A DNA stretch of 64,000 nt, taken from Pedobacter xixiisoli (GTDB lineage Bacteria; Bacteroidota; Bacteroidia; Sphingobacteriales; Sphingobacteriaceae). The translations under genes and the position numbers were made by a program. The DNA lies in NCBI RefSeq assembly GCF_900215335.1, contig NZ_OCMT01000001.1, positions 186,001 to 250,000 on the forward strand. The letters are read 5' to 3'. Positions 33,418 to 42,322 of this stretch are shown here, one piece after another; positions within the stretch are counted from its first letter, which is position 1, and each line of letters starts with the position of its first letter. The notes under the pieces were generated by a model. That model was given only the letters and a program-made list of their open reading frames with translations. It was not told the DNA's origin and searched no databases.

Positions 33418-33486
33418 TCGTTATTCTTTGCACCTTATTCTTTCGGTCTTTACCAACGTTCTGATTTTATTGTCTTTCGGACTGTT

Positions 33487-34455
33487 TTACCTCACCTGAA
33501 ACTTCTCTCTATACTGAGTAGGTGTCATACCCACACTCTTCTTAAATACCTTTCTAAAAGCTTTCGGGTCATTGTAGCCAGAGCTGTAAATAATTTCGTT
33601 CATCTGTTGATTGGTTTTTTCCAACAGCTTTTTGGCAGCTTCAATTCTGGTTTGTTGTAGATATTCGATGGGAGTGATACCGGTAATCTGCTTAAACCTA
33701 CGTACGATATTTCTGCGGCTAGATGGAATATCTTTAATCAGTTCTTCGATGGTAGCCGCATCGTGGTAATTAGCTTCAATCTTGCTCTGCGCAATCGCTA
33801 CCAATTCATCAGTGTGGTCTTTAGAAGGTTGAAAAGTGCTGAAATAAGATTGGTTTTCTCGATCCATATCAATGGCAAAAACCTTCGCAATGCGAATAGC
33901 CATCTCTCTACCGCAATACTCGTGAACCAAGTGCAATAATAAATGGAAAGATGAAGTCGCACCGCCGCTAGTGTATAAACGGTCGTCTTGCGTTACCGTT
34001 TTATCTACCTTTAATTTCACCTGCGGAAAAGCATTTGCAAAGCCATTACTGGCGTCTACATGCGTGGTAGCAATTTTTCCATTCAACAAACCACTTGCCC
34101 CCAGTAAAAAAGCACCTGTACAAAAACTACCCAAGCAAGTGCCCTTTTGATATTGCGCTACCAAGTACGGAATGCAGTTCATGTTAGCCATCAATGTTGC
34201 CTGCATATCTTCTGATGTAAATGCCGGAATAAGGATAATCTGCATGGAAGAGGCGTCCTTTAACGAAGTAAGTTGATAGCCTAAAGCTTCTTTGCTTTGA
34301 GCAATAGCCTCTTCGCTAGCTAATAAAACAATTTCAAAGGGCTTTGGCTGCTTTTCTGCTATCGCAAATTTGTTCACTGTTTCAAATACTTCAAGCGCCG
34401 CAGCAACACTTAGTAACTTATAATCTTTGCTTAAGAACAATCCTATTTTTTTCAT
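33487..34455 (-). CDS. GlxA-type transcriptional regulator (DJ-1/PfpI domain plus AraC HTH)
   Basis: 322 residues. Residues 1-185 are a DJ-1/PfpI-like amidotransferase fold with the nucleophile-elbow Cys112 in LGSFCTGAFLLGASG. Residues 220-322 are an AraC/XylS DNA-binding domain (TIEELIKDIPSSRRNIVRRFKQITG, NEIIYSSGYNDPKAFRKVFKKSVGMTPTQYR). Proteins of this build sense small molecules and control nearby genes. The divergent DinB gene and the following VOC/DoxX genes could be targets; this is inferred from position. Confidence 0.9.
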   Translation of the reverse strand: MKKIGLFLSKDYKLLSVAAALEVFETVNKFAIAEKQPKPFEIVLLASEEAIAQSKEALGYQLTSLKDASSMQIILIPAFTSEDMQATLMANMNCIPYLVAQYQKGTCLGSFCTGAFLLGASGLLNGKIATTHVDASNGFANAFPQVKLKVDKTVTQDDRLYTSGGATSSFHLLLHLVHEYCGREMAIRIAKVFAIDMDRENQSYFSTFQPSKDHTDELVAIAQSKIEANYHDAATIEELIKDIPSSRRNIVRRFKQITGITPIEYLQQTRIEAAKKLLEKTNQQMNEIIYSSGYNDPKAFRKVFKKSVGMTPTQYREKFQVR

Positions 34456-34653
34456 GTTTATATCTTGGGTTGATTAAAAGTAGTAAATGTCTCGAATGCC
34501 CCCAAATTTTGACCGTAATGATAATTGGAAAATTTACAATACTCAGGTAATTTAGGATAATAAAAATTGAATGCTACCGAGCTCTCATGATTAATAATTG
34601 TATTAGGCGAAAGCTAATGATGACGACCAATCACCCTTTAAAAAAATTAAACG

Positions 34654-35154
34654 ATGGAAATTAAACCTGTAAGTGACAGAATGTATGGTTTTTTGGTGTT
34701 GTATGATATGCATACCAAATTTTACCACAACGTACTCGAAGGCATTAGCGACGAGGACGCAAACAAACGTTTAGATACCAAAGCTAATCATATTGCTTGG
34801 TTAGCTGGTAGTTTGTTGCAAGAACGTTTTGAACTGGCTAATTTATTAGGTGTAGATCTAAAGGCTGGTGCCGATGAGCTATTTAAGCACCATCAAGGAA
34901 TTAAGGAAGACGTAAAATATCCGACCATTAGTACTTACGAAGACCAATGGAATACCATTTCGCCTATTTTGAGAGAAAAATTAGCCAACGTTACCGATGA
35001 TGAATTGGATAAAATACTAAGTTTTCCGGTAGAACAAATGACGTTTCCTTTATTTGAGATGGTGAGTTTCAATACTTATCGCGAAGCAAATTGCATTGGT
35101 CAAATTGCACTTTGGCGTAGGTTGTTAGGATACGATGGTATGAAGTACATGTAA
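34654..35154 (+). CDS. DinB superfamily protein
   Basis: 166 residues forming the four-helix DinB/YfiT bundle: LYDMHTKFYHNVLEGISDEDANKRL with a His on helix 1, KANHIAWLAGSLLQERFELA, and a final EANCIGQIALWRRLLGYDGM. The His positions form a metal site in active members, which act as thiol-dependent transferases; this gives no substrate. It is divergent from the GlxA-type regulator and ends at a clear terminator. Confidence 0.82.
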   Translation: MEIKPVSDRMYGFLVLYDMHTKFYHNVLEGISDEDANKRLDTKANHIAWLAGSLLQERFELANLLGVDLKAGADELFKHHQGIKEDVKYPTISTYEDQWNTISPILREKLANVTDDELDKILSFPVEQMTFPLFEMVSFNTYREANCIGQIALWRRLLGYDGMKYM

Positions 35155-35177
35155 GATTGTTGGTCAATCTAGTCTAC

Positions 35178-35237
35178 ACCCCAGTCGTTGGTCATGCTCT
35201 ACGAGAGAGATAGCCGATGACTGGGGTATTTTTTTAT
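35178..35237 (+). terminator. Terminator after the DinB gene
   Basis: Arms accccagtc (35178-35186) and gactggggt (35219-35227) with further inner pairing (gttggtcat / agccgatga region), then attttttt. Confidence 0.8.
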
Positions 35238-35360
35238 CCAAAGTTATTCATCGTATTTAATCAACTTGTCCTAAACCACCCTAAAAGTTGACCTGTTCGG
35301 CAATCTCAAAAACTAAAGTTGATGCCTAAATTTGACTTAATCAATCAAAACAATAAGACT

Positions 35361-35822
35361 ATGGTAATCAATCCTTATTTAAACTTTAACGGTAATACCG
35401 AAGAAGTTTTCAATTTCTACAAATCTATTTTTGGTGGAGATTTTCCGTTTGTAATGCGCTTTAACGAAATACCTCAAGATGCCGCAGACAGCGAAGGTTG
35501 TGCAGGTGATGGTGTGCCAGAAAATGAAGGTAACGGTATCGCTCATATTGCACTTCCAATAGGTAACACCATGTTAATGGGTACAGATGTTCCTTCGAAT
35601 ATGCCGCCAATAACCGCAGGAACTAATGTCTCGCTTTGTATCAGTGTAGATAGTCGTGCAGATGCAGATAGAATTTTTGCAGCGCTAAGCGAAGGCGGAA
35701 CGGTACAAATGCCAATGCAAGATATGTTTTGGGGAGATTATTATGGAATGTTGGTAGACAAGTTTCAAATTCAATGGATGGTAAGTTACAACGAAGCACA
35801 GGATGGAAAAGCCGCTCAATAA
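35361..35822 (+). CDS. VOC/PhnB-like protein
   Basis: About 153 residues from ATG 35361; the 14 residues upstream are not part of the fold. The start MVINPYLNFNGNTEEVFNFYKSIFGG is standard for PhnB-like VOC proteins, with NEGNGIAHIALPIGNTMLMGTDVP and the ending DYYGMLVDKFQIQWMVSYN. Members bind metal and carry out diverse small-molecule reactions; many have no known substrate. Its 3' end overlaps the DoxX-like gene by 20 bp, so the two are probably one operon with translational coupling. Confidence 0.85.
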   Translation: MVINPYLNFNGNTEEVFNFYKSIFGGDFPFVMRFNEIPQDAADSEGCAGDGVPENEGNGIAHIALPIGNTMLMGTDVPSNMPPITAGTNVSLCISVDSRADADRIFAALSEGGTVQMPMQDMFWGDYYGMLVDKFQIQWMVSYNEAQDGKAAQ

Positions 35823-36192
35823 TCAGCCTAAAAAATCCATTAAGGTAGCTTACTGGGTTTCAACCGGACTACTTGCCTTGTTTATCTTGCCTGGTGTATT
35901 TTTTATGGATAGTCCAGAAGCGAAACAAGGTACCGAACATTTGGACATTCCCCAATGGCTGGCAATAGAAATAGGTATCGGTCACTTTATTGGCGGACTA
36001 ATCATAGTTCTGCCATTTATTGGAAAACGCCTCAAAGAATGGGCTTATGTTGGCTGCGGTATCAAGTATATTTCGGCAATAATTGGCCATTTGGCAGTAG
36101 ATGGTTTGGTGCCGATGTCATTCTCGCCGCTGGTAGTATTCACCTTGTTGTTAATTTCTTATATCACGTATCATCATTTACAAAAAAAATAA
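35803..36192 (+). CDS. DoxX-like membrane protein
   Basis: 129 residues with four predicted helices (VAYWVSTGLLALFILPGVFF, EIGIGHFIGGLIIVLPFIG, WAYVGCGIKYISAIIGHLA, FSPLVVFTLLLISYITY). The PEAKQGTEHLDIPQW loop after the first helix is typical of the DoxX-like family. Function is unknown; relatives act in redox or quinone-linked membrane processes. It is followed 2 bp later by another VOC gene. Confidence 0.82.
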   Translation: MEKPLNNQPKKSIKVAYWVSTGLLALFILPGVFFMDSPEAKQGTEHLDIPQWLAIEIGIGHFIGGLIIVLPFIGKRLKEWAYVGCGIKYISAIIGHLAVDGLVPMSFSPLVVFTLLLISYITYHHLQKK

Positions 36193-36194
36193 AA

Positions 36195-36599
36195 ATGGCT
36201 AAGCAAATATTCGTAAATATCCCAGTTAAGGACTTAAATGTAGCGATAAAATTTTATACGCATTTAGGTTTCACTTTTAACCAACAATTTACAGATGAAA
36301 ATGCAACCTGCATGATTATTTCAGAAAATATTATGGTGATGTTGCTAAGGGAAGAGTTTTTTAAGAAATTCACTCCTAAACCAATTGCTAATGCGAAGGA
36401 AAGTACAGAAGTGCTGATCTGTATTTCTGCCGATAGTAGGGAAGAAGTTGACCAGTATGTGAACTTAGCAATAGAAGCAGGCGGAAAAGCATTGATGCCA
36501 AAACAAGACCACGGCTGGATGTATGGTCACGGTTTCGAAGATTTGGATGGCCACATGTGGGAAATAAGTTTCATGGATATGAGCGCCTTGCCTCAGTAA
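36195..36599 (+). CDS. VOC family protein (glyoxalase/bleomycin-resistance fold)
   Basis: About 134 residues from ATG 36195. The longer frame from 35955 lies over the DoxX gene and is not used. The N-terminus MAKQIFVNIPVKDLNVAIKFYTHLGFTFNQQF and the ending GFEDLDGHMWEISFMDMS, with His and Glu metal ligand positions, mark a VOC domain of the extradiol-like type. The substrate is unknown. Confidence 0.87.
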   Translation: MAKQIFVNIPVKDLNVAIKFYTHLGFTFNQQFTDENATCMIISENIMVMLLREEFFKKFTPKPIANAKESTEVLICISADSREEVDQYVNLAIEAGGKALMPKQDHGWMYGHGFEDLDGHMWEISFMDMSALPQ

Positions 36600-36609
36600 G
36601 CTTTAACAG

Positions 36610-37314
36610 ATGCCAAAAGAATTGCTTGACCCAGCTGCTGTCTTATTTATTATGATAACGATAGTACTACTGCTCTTCTTGGTGTTCGCTGTAAAAAGGA
36701 ATAGACCGACAACAGTGATGATCGCTATTGTCGGTTCCTTATTTTGGTTGTTCCTCCAATCTTTTCTTAGCATTACAGGTGTTTATCGTAATGATACTGA
36801 TGCTATCCCTCCCAAAATAGTGAGTTTTGGCATTTTTCCGATGCTGTTTTTAATTGTAATTCTATTTATTTCAAAGAAAGGTAGGTGGTGGATAGACGCT
36901 CTTCCGTTAAAAGCATTAACCTATTTGCATGTAATCAGAATTCCTGTGGAAGTTGGTTTGTATCTGTTGTACTTAAATAAATTAGTACCGCAGTTAATGA
37001 CTTTCGAAGGAAGAAATTTTGATATTTTGGCGGGAGTTACTGCACCCATTGTTGCCCATTTCTTTGTCGCTAGAAAATCTAATCCTAAAATAATTTTAGT
37101 TTGGAATTTCGTTTGTCTGGCTTTGCTATTGAATGTGGTGATTATCGCATTTTTATCAGCTCCTTCTCCACTTCAAAAATTAGCATTTGAGCAGCCAAAC
37201 GTAGCTATATTGCATTTTCCATTTGTATGGCTGCCCACATTTATTGTTCCAGTTGTTTTGTTTGCACATTTAGTGACTCTAAGAAAGTTATTAGTGCGAA
37301 AATTAGTATATTGA
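36610..37314 (+). CDS. Conserved multi-helix membrane protein of unknown function
   Basis: 234 residues with about seven membrane helices. The segment RIPVEVGLYLLYLNKLVP then MTFEGRNFDILAGVTAPIVA is a conserved block of a Bacteroidota integral membrane family without known activity. It starts 10 bp after the VOC gene, so it belongs to the same run of small genes. Confidence 0.7.
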   Translation: MPKELLDPAAVLFIMITIVLLLFLVFAVKRNRPTTVMIAIVGSLFWLFLQSFLSITGVYRNDTDAIPPKIVSFGIFPMLFLIVILFISKKGRWWIDALPLKALTYLHVIRIPVEVGLYLLYLNKLVPQLMTFEGRNFDILAGVTAPIVAHFFVARKSNPKIILVWNFVCLALLLNVVIIAFLSAPSPLQKLAFEQPNVAILHFPFVWLPTFIVPVVLFAHLVTLRKLLVRKLVY

Positions 37315-37335
37315 ATAAATGTTTCTTTGGTCAAT

Positions 37336-37638
37336 ATGATTGAAGTTTTTAGAACAGATGTAACTTGTCCAATTAAAGCATCGGAGATTGTAGATGTTAT
37401 AAGTAGTCACGTAGCCGCCATCGAAGTCAACTTTGATTTGGAAGATTGCGACCATATATTTCGTATTAGCACAAAAGGTAATGATGCTGATTTAGCATTG
37501 TTGGTCATTAAGCAGTTTGAAATGATGGGACATTTTGCTGCCCTTTTAGACGATAAACCTTTGCAAACTATTTCTTCAAAAGTCTTTGCGCCAATTCACC
37601 AAAAACGAGGAATAAATGTATTTCTAAGCTTTATTTAG
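37336..37638 (+). CDS. Small HMA-fold-like protein of unknown function
   Basis: About 100 residues from ATG 37336. The N-terminal part MIEVFRTDVTCPIKASEIVDVIS, then AIEVNFDLEDCDHIFRIS, has the beta-alpha-beta rhythm of a ferredoxin/HMA-like fold, but lacks a CxxC motif. Similar short proteins are common in Bacteroidota. No function can be given. Confidence 0.55.
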   Translation: MIEVFRTDVTCPIKASEIVDVISSHVAAIEVNFDLEDCDHIFRISTKGNDADLALLVIKQFEMMGHFAALLDDKPLQTISSKVFAPIHQKRGINVFLSFI

Positions 37639-37711
37639 ACTGTTAATTTTATTTTCCTAAAACTTTTCTCTCTTAAAATACTTAACTTTATATAGATAAA
37701 ATTATAAGGTT

Positions 37712-38146
37712 ATGTTAAAGAAAGCTTCATTATTTATAGTGCTTTTTGTACTCTCTGTACAAGTGTTTGCGCAAAAGAAAGACGATATTTTAGGTAAATG
37801 GCTTAATCCTTCAGGCGAAGGCCAAATAGAAATATATAAGCGTGGCGACAAGTTTTTTGGCAAATTAGCTTGGATAAAAGAGCCAAACGATGCAAATGGA
37901 AAGCCTAAAACAGACGAAAAAAATCCAACGGAGAGTTTAAGAAATAGACCGGTTCTAGGTCTCGAAATTCTTAAAAATTTCATTTTTGATGATGGTAAAT
38001 GGATTGACGGAACTATTTATGACCCAAAATCTGGGAAAACATATAGCTGTAAATTAACCTTAAAAGAAGCCAATCAATTAAGTGTTCGTGGTTTTATTGG
38101 CGTTTCTTTAATTGGCAGAACCGAAGTGTTTAAACGGGTTAAGTAA
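37712..38146 (+). CDS. DUF2147 family secreted protein
   Basis: 144 residues with a signal peptide ending near residue 20 (VQVFAQK). The body has the DUF2147 features: DILGKWLNPSGEGQIEIYKRGDKFFGKLAWIKEPND, GLEILKNFIFDDGKWIDGTIYDPKSGKTYSCKLTL and RGFIGVSLIGRTEVFKRV. It is a small periplasmic or surface lipocalin-like beta-barrel. Its role is unknown. Its stop codon overlaps the start of the next gene by 1 bp. Confidence 0.88.
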   Translation: MLKKASLFIVLFVLSVQVFAQKKDDILGKWLNPSGEGQIEIYKRGDKFFGKLAWIKEPNDANGKPKTDEKNPTESLRNRPVLGLEILKNFIFDDGKWIDGTIYDPKSGKTYSCKLTLKEANQLSVRGFIGVSLIGRTEVFKRVK

Positions 38147-39166
38147 TGAACCTCGCAGCTAAAATGCAGCTTTCTTTAATGTTACTGCCATTTCTAACTA
38201 TGGCGCAAACTTACGAGCTAAAGCCTTTGGTGACCGATGCTAAAACGAGTATGCGTGGCCTTTCGGTAGTTAATAAAGAAGTGATTTGGGTAAGTGGTAG
38301 CAAAGGTTACGTAGGGAAATCTGTTAACGGCGGTAAAACTTGGGAATGGATACAGCCCAAAGGTTTCGAAACCCTCGATTTTAGAGATATCCATGCTTTT
38401 GATGCAAAAAAGGCAATCATCGTAAATGCCGGTTCTCCAGCGTACATCCTATCTACGGTAGACGGCGGTAAAACTTGGCGAGAAAACTATAAAAACACCG
38501 ATAGTGCCATTTTTTTAGATGGGATGGATTTTTGGGACAAAGAAAATGGAATGATTTTCGGTGACCCCATCCATCAAAAAATGCAATTGCTTAAAACCGA
38601 TGACGGCGGTTTAACTTGGCAAAATATAACTGATAATTTAACCAAAGAACTTAAAGTAGGCGAAGCTGGCTTTGCGGCCAGTGGCACTACCATTAAAACC
38701 TCCAGCAATGGAAAAGTTTGGATTGCCACCGGCGGTTCTGTGTCTAACATTTATTTCTCGCCAAATTATGGCAAAACATGGAAGATTTATCCATGTCCAA
38801 TTGTACAAGGCGAAAGCAGTACTGGCGTTTTTTCTTTAGATTTTTATGATGCCAACAACGGAATTGTGGTTGGTGGCAATTATTTGAAGGATAAAGACAA
38901 TGGTAACAATGTATTGTACACAAAAAATGGAGGTAAAAGCTGGAGAAAAGCTGAGAAGCCAGTTTTTGGTTACCGTTCTGGTGTTACTTACGTTACCAAT
39001 GATATTTGTGTTGCTACGGGTACTTCTGGTACCGATGTCTAAAGATGGGGGCAAAACTTGGCAAAATGTTTCTTCATTAAGCTTTAATGCTGTAAAATCG
39101 GTTGGTAATACAGCTATTCTCGTAGGTGGCAACGGACAAATCTATCAACTAGCAATTGCCCATTAA
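38146..39166 (+). pseudogene. Ycf48/BNR-repeat beta-propeller protein, frameshifted near the 3' end
   Basis: The first frame (38146-39042) gives a signal peptide (MLLPFLTMAQT) and repeated BNR/sialidase-type boxes: GKSVNGGKTWEWIQP, STVDGGKTWRENY, KTDDGGLTWQNIT, SPNYGKTWKIYP and TKNGGKSWRKAEK. It stops at TAA 39040-39042 right after GTSGTDV. The last box and the end of the protein (SKDGGKTWQNVSS to YQLAIAH at 39166) are in the +1 frame. A 1-nt insertion or 2-nt loss near 39030-39040 explains this. It may be a true mutation or a sequencing error. Relatives are photosystem-assembly-like or glycosidase-like beta-propellers of unknown function. Confidence 0.75.
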
Positions 39167-39326
39167 ATTAATTTCTACACTGTGGGGAAAAAAATACTCC
39201 TAAAAGGAGTGTTTAAGATTATATTTGTATAATCAAATCACTATTTCTGCGCTCTGACAACAACTTTCGGTTGTATTCTTATAAGTGGTAAGAAAATTGT
39301 AATAGTATTAATCTAATAGGAGAAAG

Positions 39327-39701
39327 ATGTCAAAAATATTAATTGCCGAAGACGAAGTATTAATGCTTAAAGCTTTAGAGTTTAAGCTTAAAAAAGATGG
39401 TTATCAGGTAGATGTTGCATCTGATGGTAGACAAGCGATGGATAAGGTGAAGAGTGAAACCTATGATTTGATATTGACGGATATTATGATGCCTTTTGTT
39501 GGTGGAATGGAAATTCTCAGTTACATCAAGAACGACCCACTTAAAAAGAGTACGCCTGTTTTATTAATATCTGCCGTTGGCTTGGAGAATGTTGTGCTAG
39601 AGGGATTTAGTTTAGGTGCAGATGATTTTATTTACAAGCCATTTAACTTAAATGAACTTTCTGTTCGCATAAAAAGATACATTAAACAGAACGTTTTTTA
39701 G
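39327..39701 (+). CDS. Receiver-only response regulator
   Basis: 124 residues, a single CheY-like receiver without output domain. The acid pocket Glu8-Asp9, phosphorylated Asp52 in DLILTDIMMPF, Ser82 and Lys104 in YKPF are all present, so it should be phosphorylatable. It is the first gene of a run with 17 bp, then 1 bp overlap, then 4 bp between genes. It probably controls the HEAT-repeat protein or the synthase encoded behind it by contact. No kinase is nearby; the partner must be encoded elsewhere. Confidence 0.9.
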   Translation: MSKILIAEDEVLMLKALEFKLKKDGYQVDVASDGRQAMDKVKSETYDLILTDIMMPFVGGMEILSYIKNDPLKKSTPVLLISAVGLENVVLEGFSLGADDFIYKPFNLNELSVRIKRYIKQNVF

Positions 39702-39718
39702 TAGAAGGATTCTAAAGA

Positions 39719-40864
39719 ATGAACTTTTTCGAAACTATTTTTAAATACATCGGGGATACCTATACCGACAGGCTATCTTATTTTCCCACGAATATCAGGG
39801 TTTCTTTGCTGATTATACTTTTCTGCATTGTGGCTATGGTAGAGCTTTATATCTATATCCTTTTTAAGCGAGCCAGCAAAAACAGAGAAGAAAAGCAAAT
39901 TAAATATTGGAAGGAACATATTGATAATATGTTGGCTAATGTGGTAATCTACGATGAAAGTGATGATACGGATGAGATTATCGCTCATTTCTATCCGAAG
40001 ATAAAGAAGATGCCACTTCGAAATCCAATCGTTAACAATATTTTAACTACCGAAATTTTAACCTATCATAAAAACTTTACGGGTAAAGTTCCTGAAGTGC
40101 TTGCTGTACTTTTTCATAAACTAGATTTAGATAAAAAATCTCGAAAAAAAATCAATAATAAAAACTGGGAAACCAAGATTGAGGGTATAAGAGAGGCCAA
40201 CGAAATGGAAATTACGGATATGGCCGAGGAAATCGTGAAATATACGGATGACGAAAATGGACTTCTACGTATGGAAGCTCAGGCAGCCTATATCAAACTT
40301 TCGCCAAGTAACCCTTTTCACTTTTTAGATAGGGCACAAGAACGTATTTTGGATTGGCACCAGGTAGTTTTATTCGAAATCATCACCAAAAATAAAAAAC
40401 TAGCCATTCCTTCTTTCTCTAAGTGGTTGCGTTCTCCGAATGATACGGTTGTAATGCTCTGTTTGAAACTGATAGACCATTTTATGCAGTTTGACGCAGC
40501 AGAAGAAGTGCAAAGGTTGTTAAAGCATCACAATCCTAAAATCGTTAAAAAGTCAATCAATATTATTGGTAAACTGGAATTGGAAGATGCTGAAAAACAT
40601 ATGTTCGGCGTTTATTTTGACCACCCCGACGAGATAAAACTGGAAATATTAAATTCCATTGGTAAAATTTCATCGGGCAATTATGCAGAATTTCTATCAT
40701 CAAGAATTTACTCTGCAGATACGAAAATCAAAATGGAAGCGATGTATGCAATTAAAAACGATCCTGATGATGGCGAAAATAAGTTGAAAGAAATTTTCAA
40801 GCAAACTACAGCAGAGAACCGAACATTAATTAAACACGTATTAGATAATCGTATTAAACCATAA
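39719..40864 (+). CDS. Membrane-anchored HEAT-repeat protein of the exopolysaccharide operon
   Basis: 381 residues. One membrane helix (about 27-49, VSLLIILFCIVAMVELYIYILF) is followed by a basic stretch, so the rest faces the cytoplasm. From about residue 70 the sequence is all helical with HEAT/Armadillo-like repeats: DENGLLRMEAQAAYIKLSP, WHQVVLFEIITKNKKLAIPSF, NDTVVMLCLKLIDHF, HHNPKIVKKSINIIGKLEL, HPDEIKLEILNSIGKI and STDTKIKMEAMYAIKN-like units. It likely scaffolds the synthase and receives the regulator signal. Its stop codon overlaps the glycosyltransferase start by 1 bp. The role is inferred from order and topology. Confidence 0.8.
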   Translation: MNFFETIFKYIGDTYTDRLSYFPTNIRVSLLIILFCIVAMVELYIYILFKRASKNREEKQIKYWKEHIDNMLANVVIYDESDDTDEIIAHFYPKIKKMPLRNPIVNNILTTEILTYHKNFTGKVPEVLAVLFHKLDLDKKSRKKINNKNWETKIEGIREANEMEITDMAEEIVKYTDDENGLLRMEAQAAYIKLSPSNPFHFLDRAQERILDWHQVVLFEIITKNKKLAIPSFSKWLRSPNDTVVMLCLKLIDHFMQFDAAEEVQRLLKHHNPKIVKKSINIIGKLELEDAEKHMFGVYFDHPDEIKLEILNSIGKISSGNYAEFLSSRIYSADTKIKMEAMYAIKNDPDDGENKLKEIFKQTTAENRTLIKHVLDNRIKP

Positions 40865-42318
40865 TGAAAGAGTTTTTAGCAACCTTCGAGATCCTTTTCA
40901 ATAACGCGATTTTTTATTACGCTATGGTGGTAATGGCGTCTTACGTAATGCTTACCCTACTTTCTGCCATTGAAATGAATGGCTACATGAAAAAAAATAG
41001 CTATCTGAATTATCGCGAAATATTGGTTTCGCCTTTGGCCCCGTCGGTATCTGTTTTGGCCCCGGCCTACAATGAAGAAGCTACTATTATAGATAACATT
41101 AGATCTTTGTTATCGCTACATTACGGTAATTACGAGGTAATCATTATTAACGATGGCAGTACAGATAGTACCTTCCGACGTATGTTTGATTATTATCAGC
41201 TAGAGAAAGTAGATTTTGCGGTTGATTATCAGATTGGTTGTAATGACGTAAGGGGTGTTTATAAATCGAAACTACCATCTTTTTCTAAATTAACCGTGGT
41301 TGATAAATTGAACGGCGGTAAATCTGATGCGTTAAATGCTGGTATTAATGTTGCTGCAAAAGATTTGCTACTATGTATAGATGTGGATTGCATTGTACAG
41401 GAAGACGCTATTTTGAAGCTTGCAAAACCTTACCTCGAAGAAAAATATCAAGTTATTGCAACTGGTGGCGTAGTACGTATTGCTAACTCTTGTAAAGTAG
41501 AAGATGGAAAGTTGGTGGAGGTGAACATGCCTAAAAATCTTTGGCCCCGTTTTCAAGTTTTGGAATATATACGTGCTTTTTTAATGGGACGTATGGCCTG
41601 GAGTAGGTTGAATGGCCTTTTAATTATTTCTGGGGCAATGGGTTTGTTCGATAAGAGCGTGGTAATTAAAGTAGGAGGATATGATCACAACACCGTTGGC
41701 GAAGACATGGAGCTGGTAGTGAGAATGAGGCGCTATATGTATGAGCAAGACCGCAGGTTTAAAGTGGTTTACATTCCAGATCCATTGTGTTGGACAGAAG
41801 CGCCTGCAGATTTATCTATTTTAGGTCGCCAACGTAACCGATGGACAAGAGGAAACTTAGAGACTTTATGGGCGCACAAAGATTTATTTTTTAATCCTAG
41901 ATATGGCATATTGGGTATGCTGAGCTATCCTTATTGGTTGTTTTTTGAATGGTTGGCACCGATAATGGAGTTTTTAGGTCTTAGCGTTTTCATCATCCTT
42001 GTGATCATGGGTAACGTTAATTTGGAGTTCTCGCTTATCTTAATGTCAATGGTTTACTTCTTTTCGGTAACATTATCTACAGTGGCCATTCTTTTCGAAG
42101 AAATGTCTTACCAGCAATATACAAAAGGTACCGATTTGATAAAGCTACTATTAGCTGCTTTCCTAGAGCCAATTTTGTACCACCCACTAACCATATTTTG
42201 GGCAGTACAGGGAAATATTCAAAAACTTTTGGGTAAAAATTCTTGGGGAGCTATGACTCGTAAGGGTTTTAAAGAAAATAAAATTCCAATCAAAACCGAA
42301 CAAACTACAACTACATAA
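40864..42318 (+). CDS. Processive glycosyltransferase family 2 synthase (BcsA/PgaC-like)
   Basis: 484 residues with an N-terminal membrane helix, a cytoplasmic GT-A domain and C-terminal helices. Motifs of processive synthases are present: VLAPAYNEEATI, Asp97 in NDGSTD, Asp173-x-Asp175 in CIDVDCI, Glu280-Asp281 in TVGEDMEL, and QRNRW at 323-327 (the QxxRW motif). Such enzymes polymerise and extrude a polysaccharide, as cellulose or poly-GlcNAc synthases do. No PilZ domain is seen; control may instead come from the response regulator and HEAT protein. The donor sugar is not known. No BcsB/C homologue is in the window, but a YaiO-type barrel gene is. Confidence 0.88.
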   Translation: MKEFLATFEILFNNAIFYYAMVVMASYVMLTLLSAIEMNGYMKKNSYLNYREILVSPLAPSVSVLAPAYNEEATIIDNIRSLLSLHYGNYEVIIINDGSTDSTFRRMFDYYQLEKVDFAVDYQIGCNDVRGVYKSKLPSFSKLTVVDKLNGGKSDALNAGINVAAKDLLLCIDVDCIVQEDAILKLAKPYLEEKYQVIATGGVVRIANSCKVEDGKLVEVNMPKNLWPRFQVLEYIRAFLMGRMAWSRLNGLLIISGAMGLFDKSVVIKVGGYDHNTVGEDMELVVRMRRYMYEQDRRFKVVYIPDPLCWTEAPADLSILGRQRNRWTRGNLETLWAHKDLFFNPRYGILGMLSYPYWLFFEWLAPIMEFLGLSVFIILVIMGNVNLEFSLILMSMVYFFSVTLSTVAILFEEMSYQQYTKGTDLIKLLLAAFLEPILYHPLTIFWAVQGNIQKLLGKNSWGAMTRKGFKENKIPIKTEQTTTT

Positions 42319-42322
42319 TATA

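Noticed and set aside
35955..36194. Extension of the VOC protein over the DoxX-like gene
   Set aside because: The extra 80 residues come from the wrong frame of the DoxX gene; the VOC fold begins at 36195.
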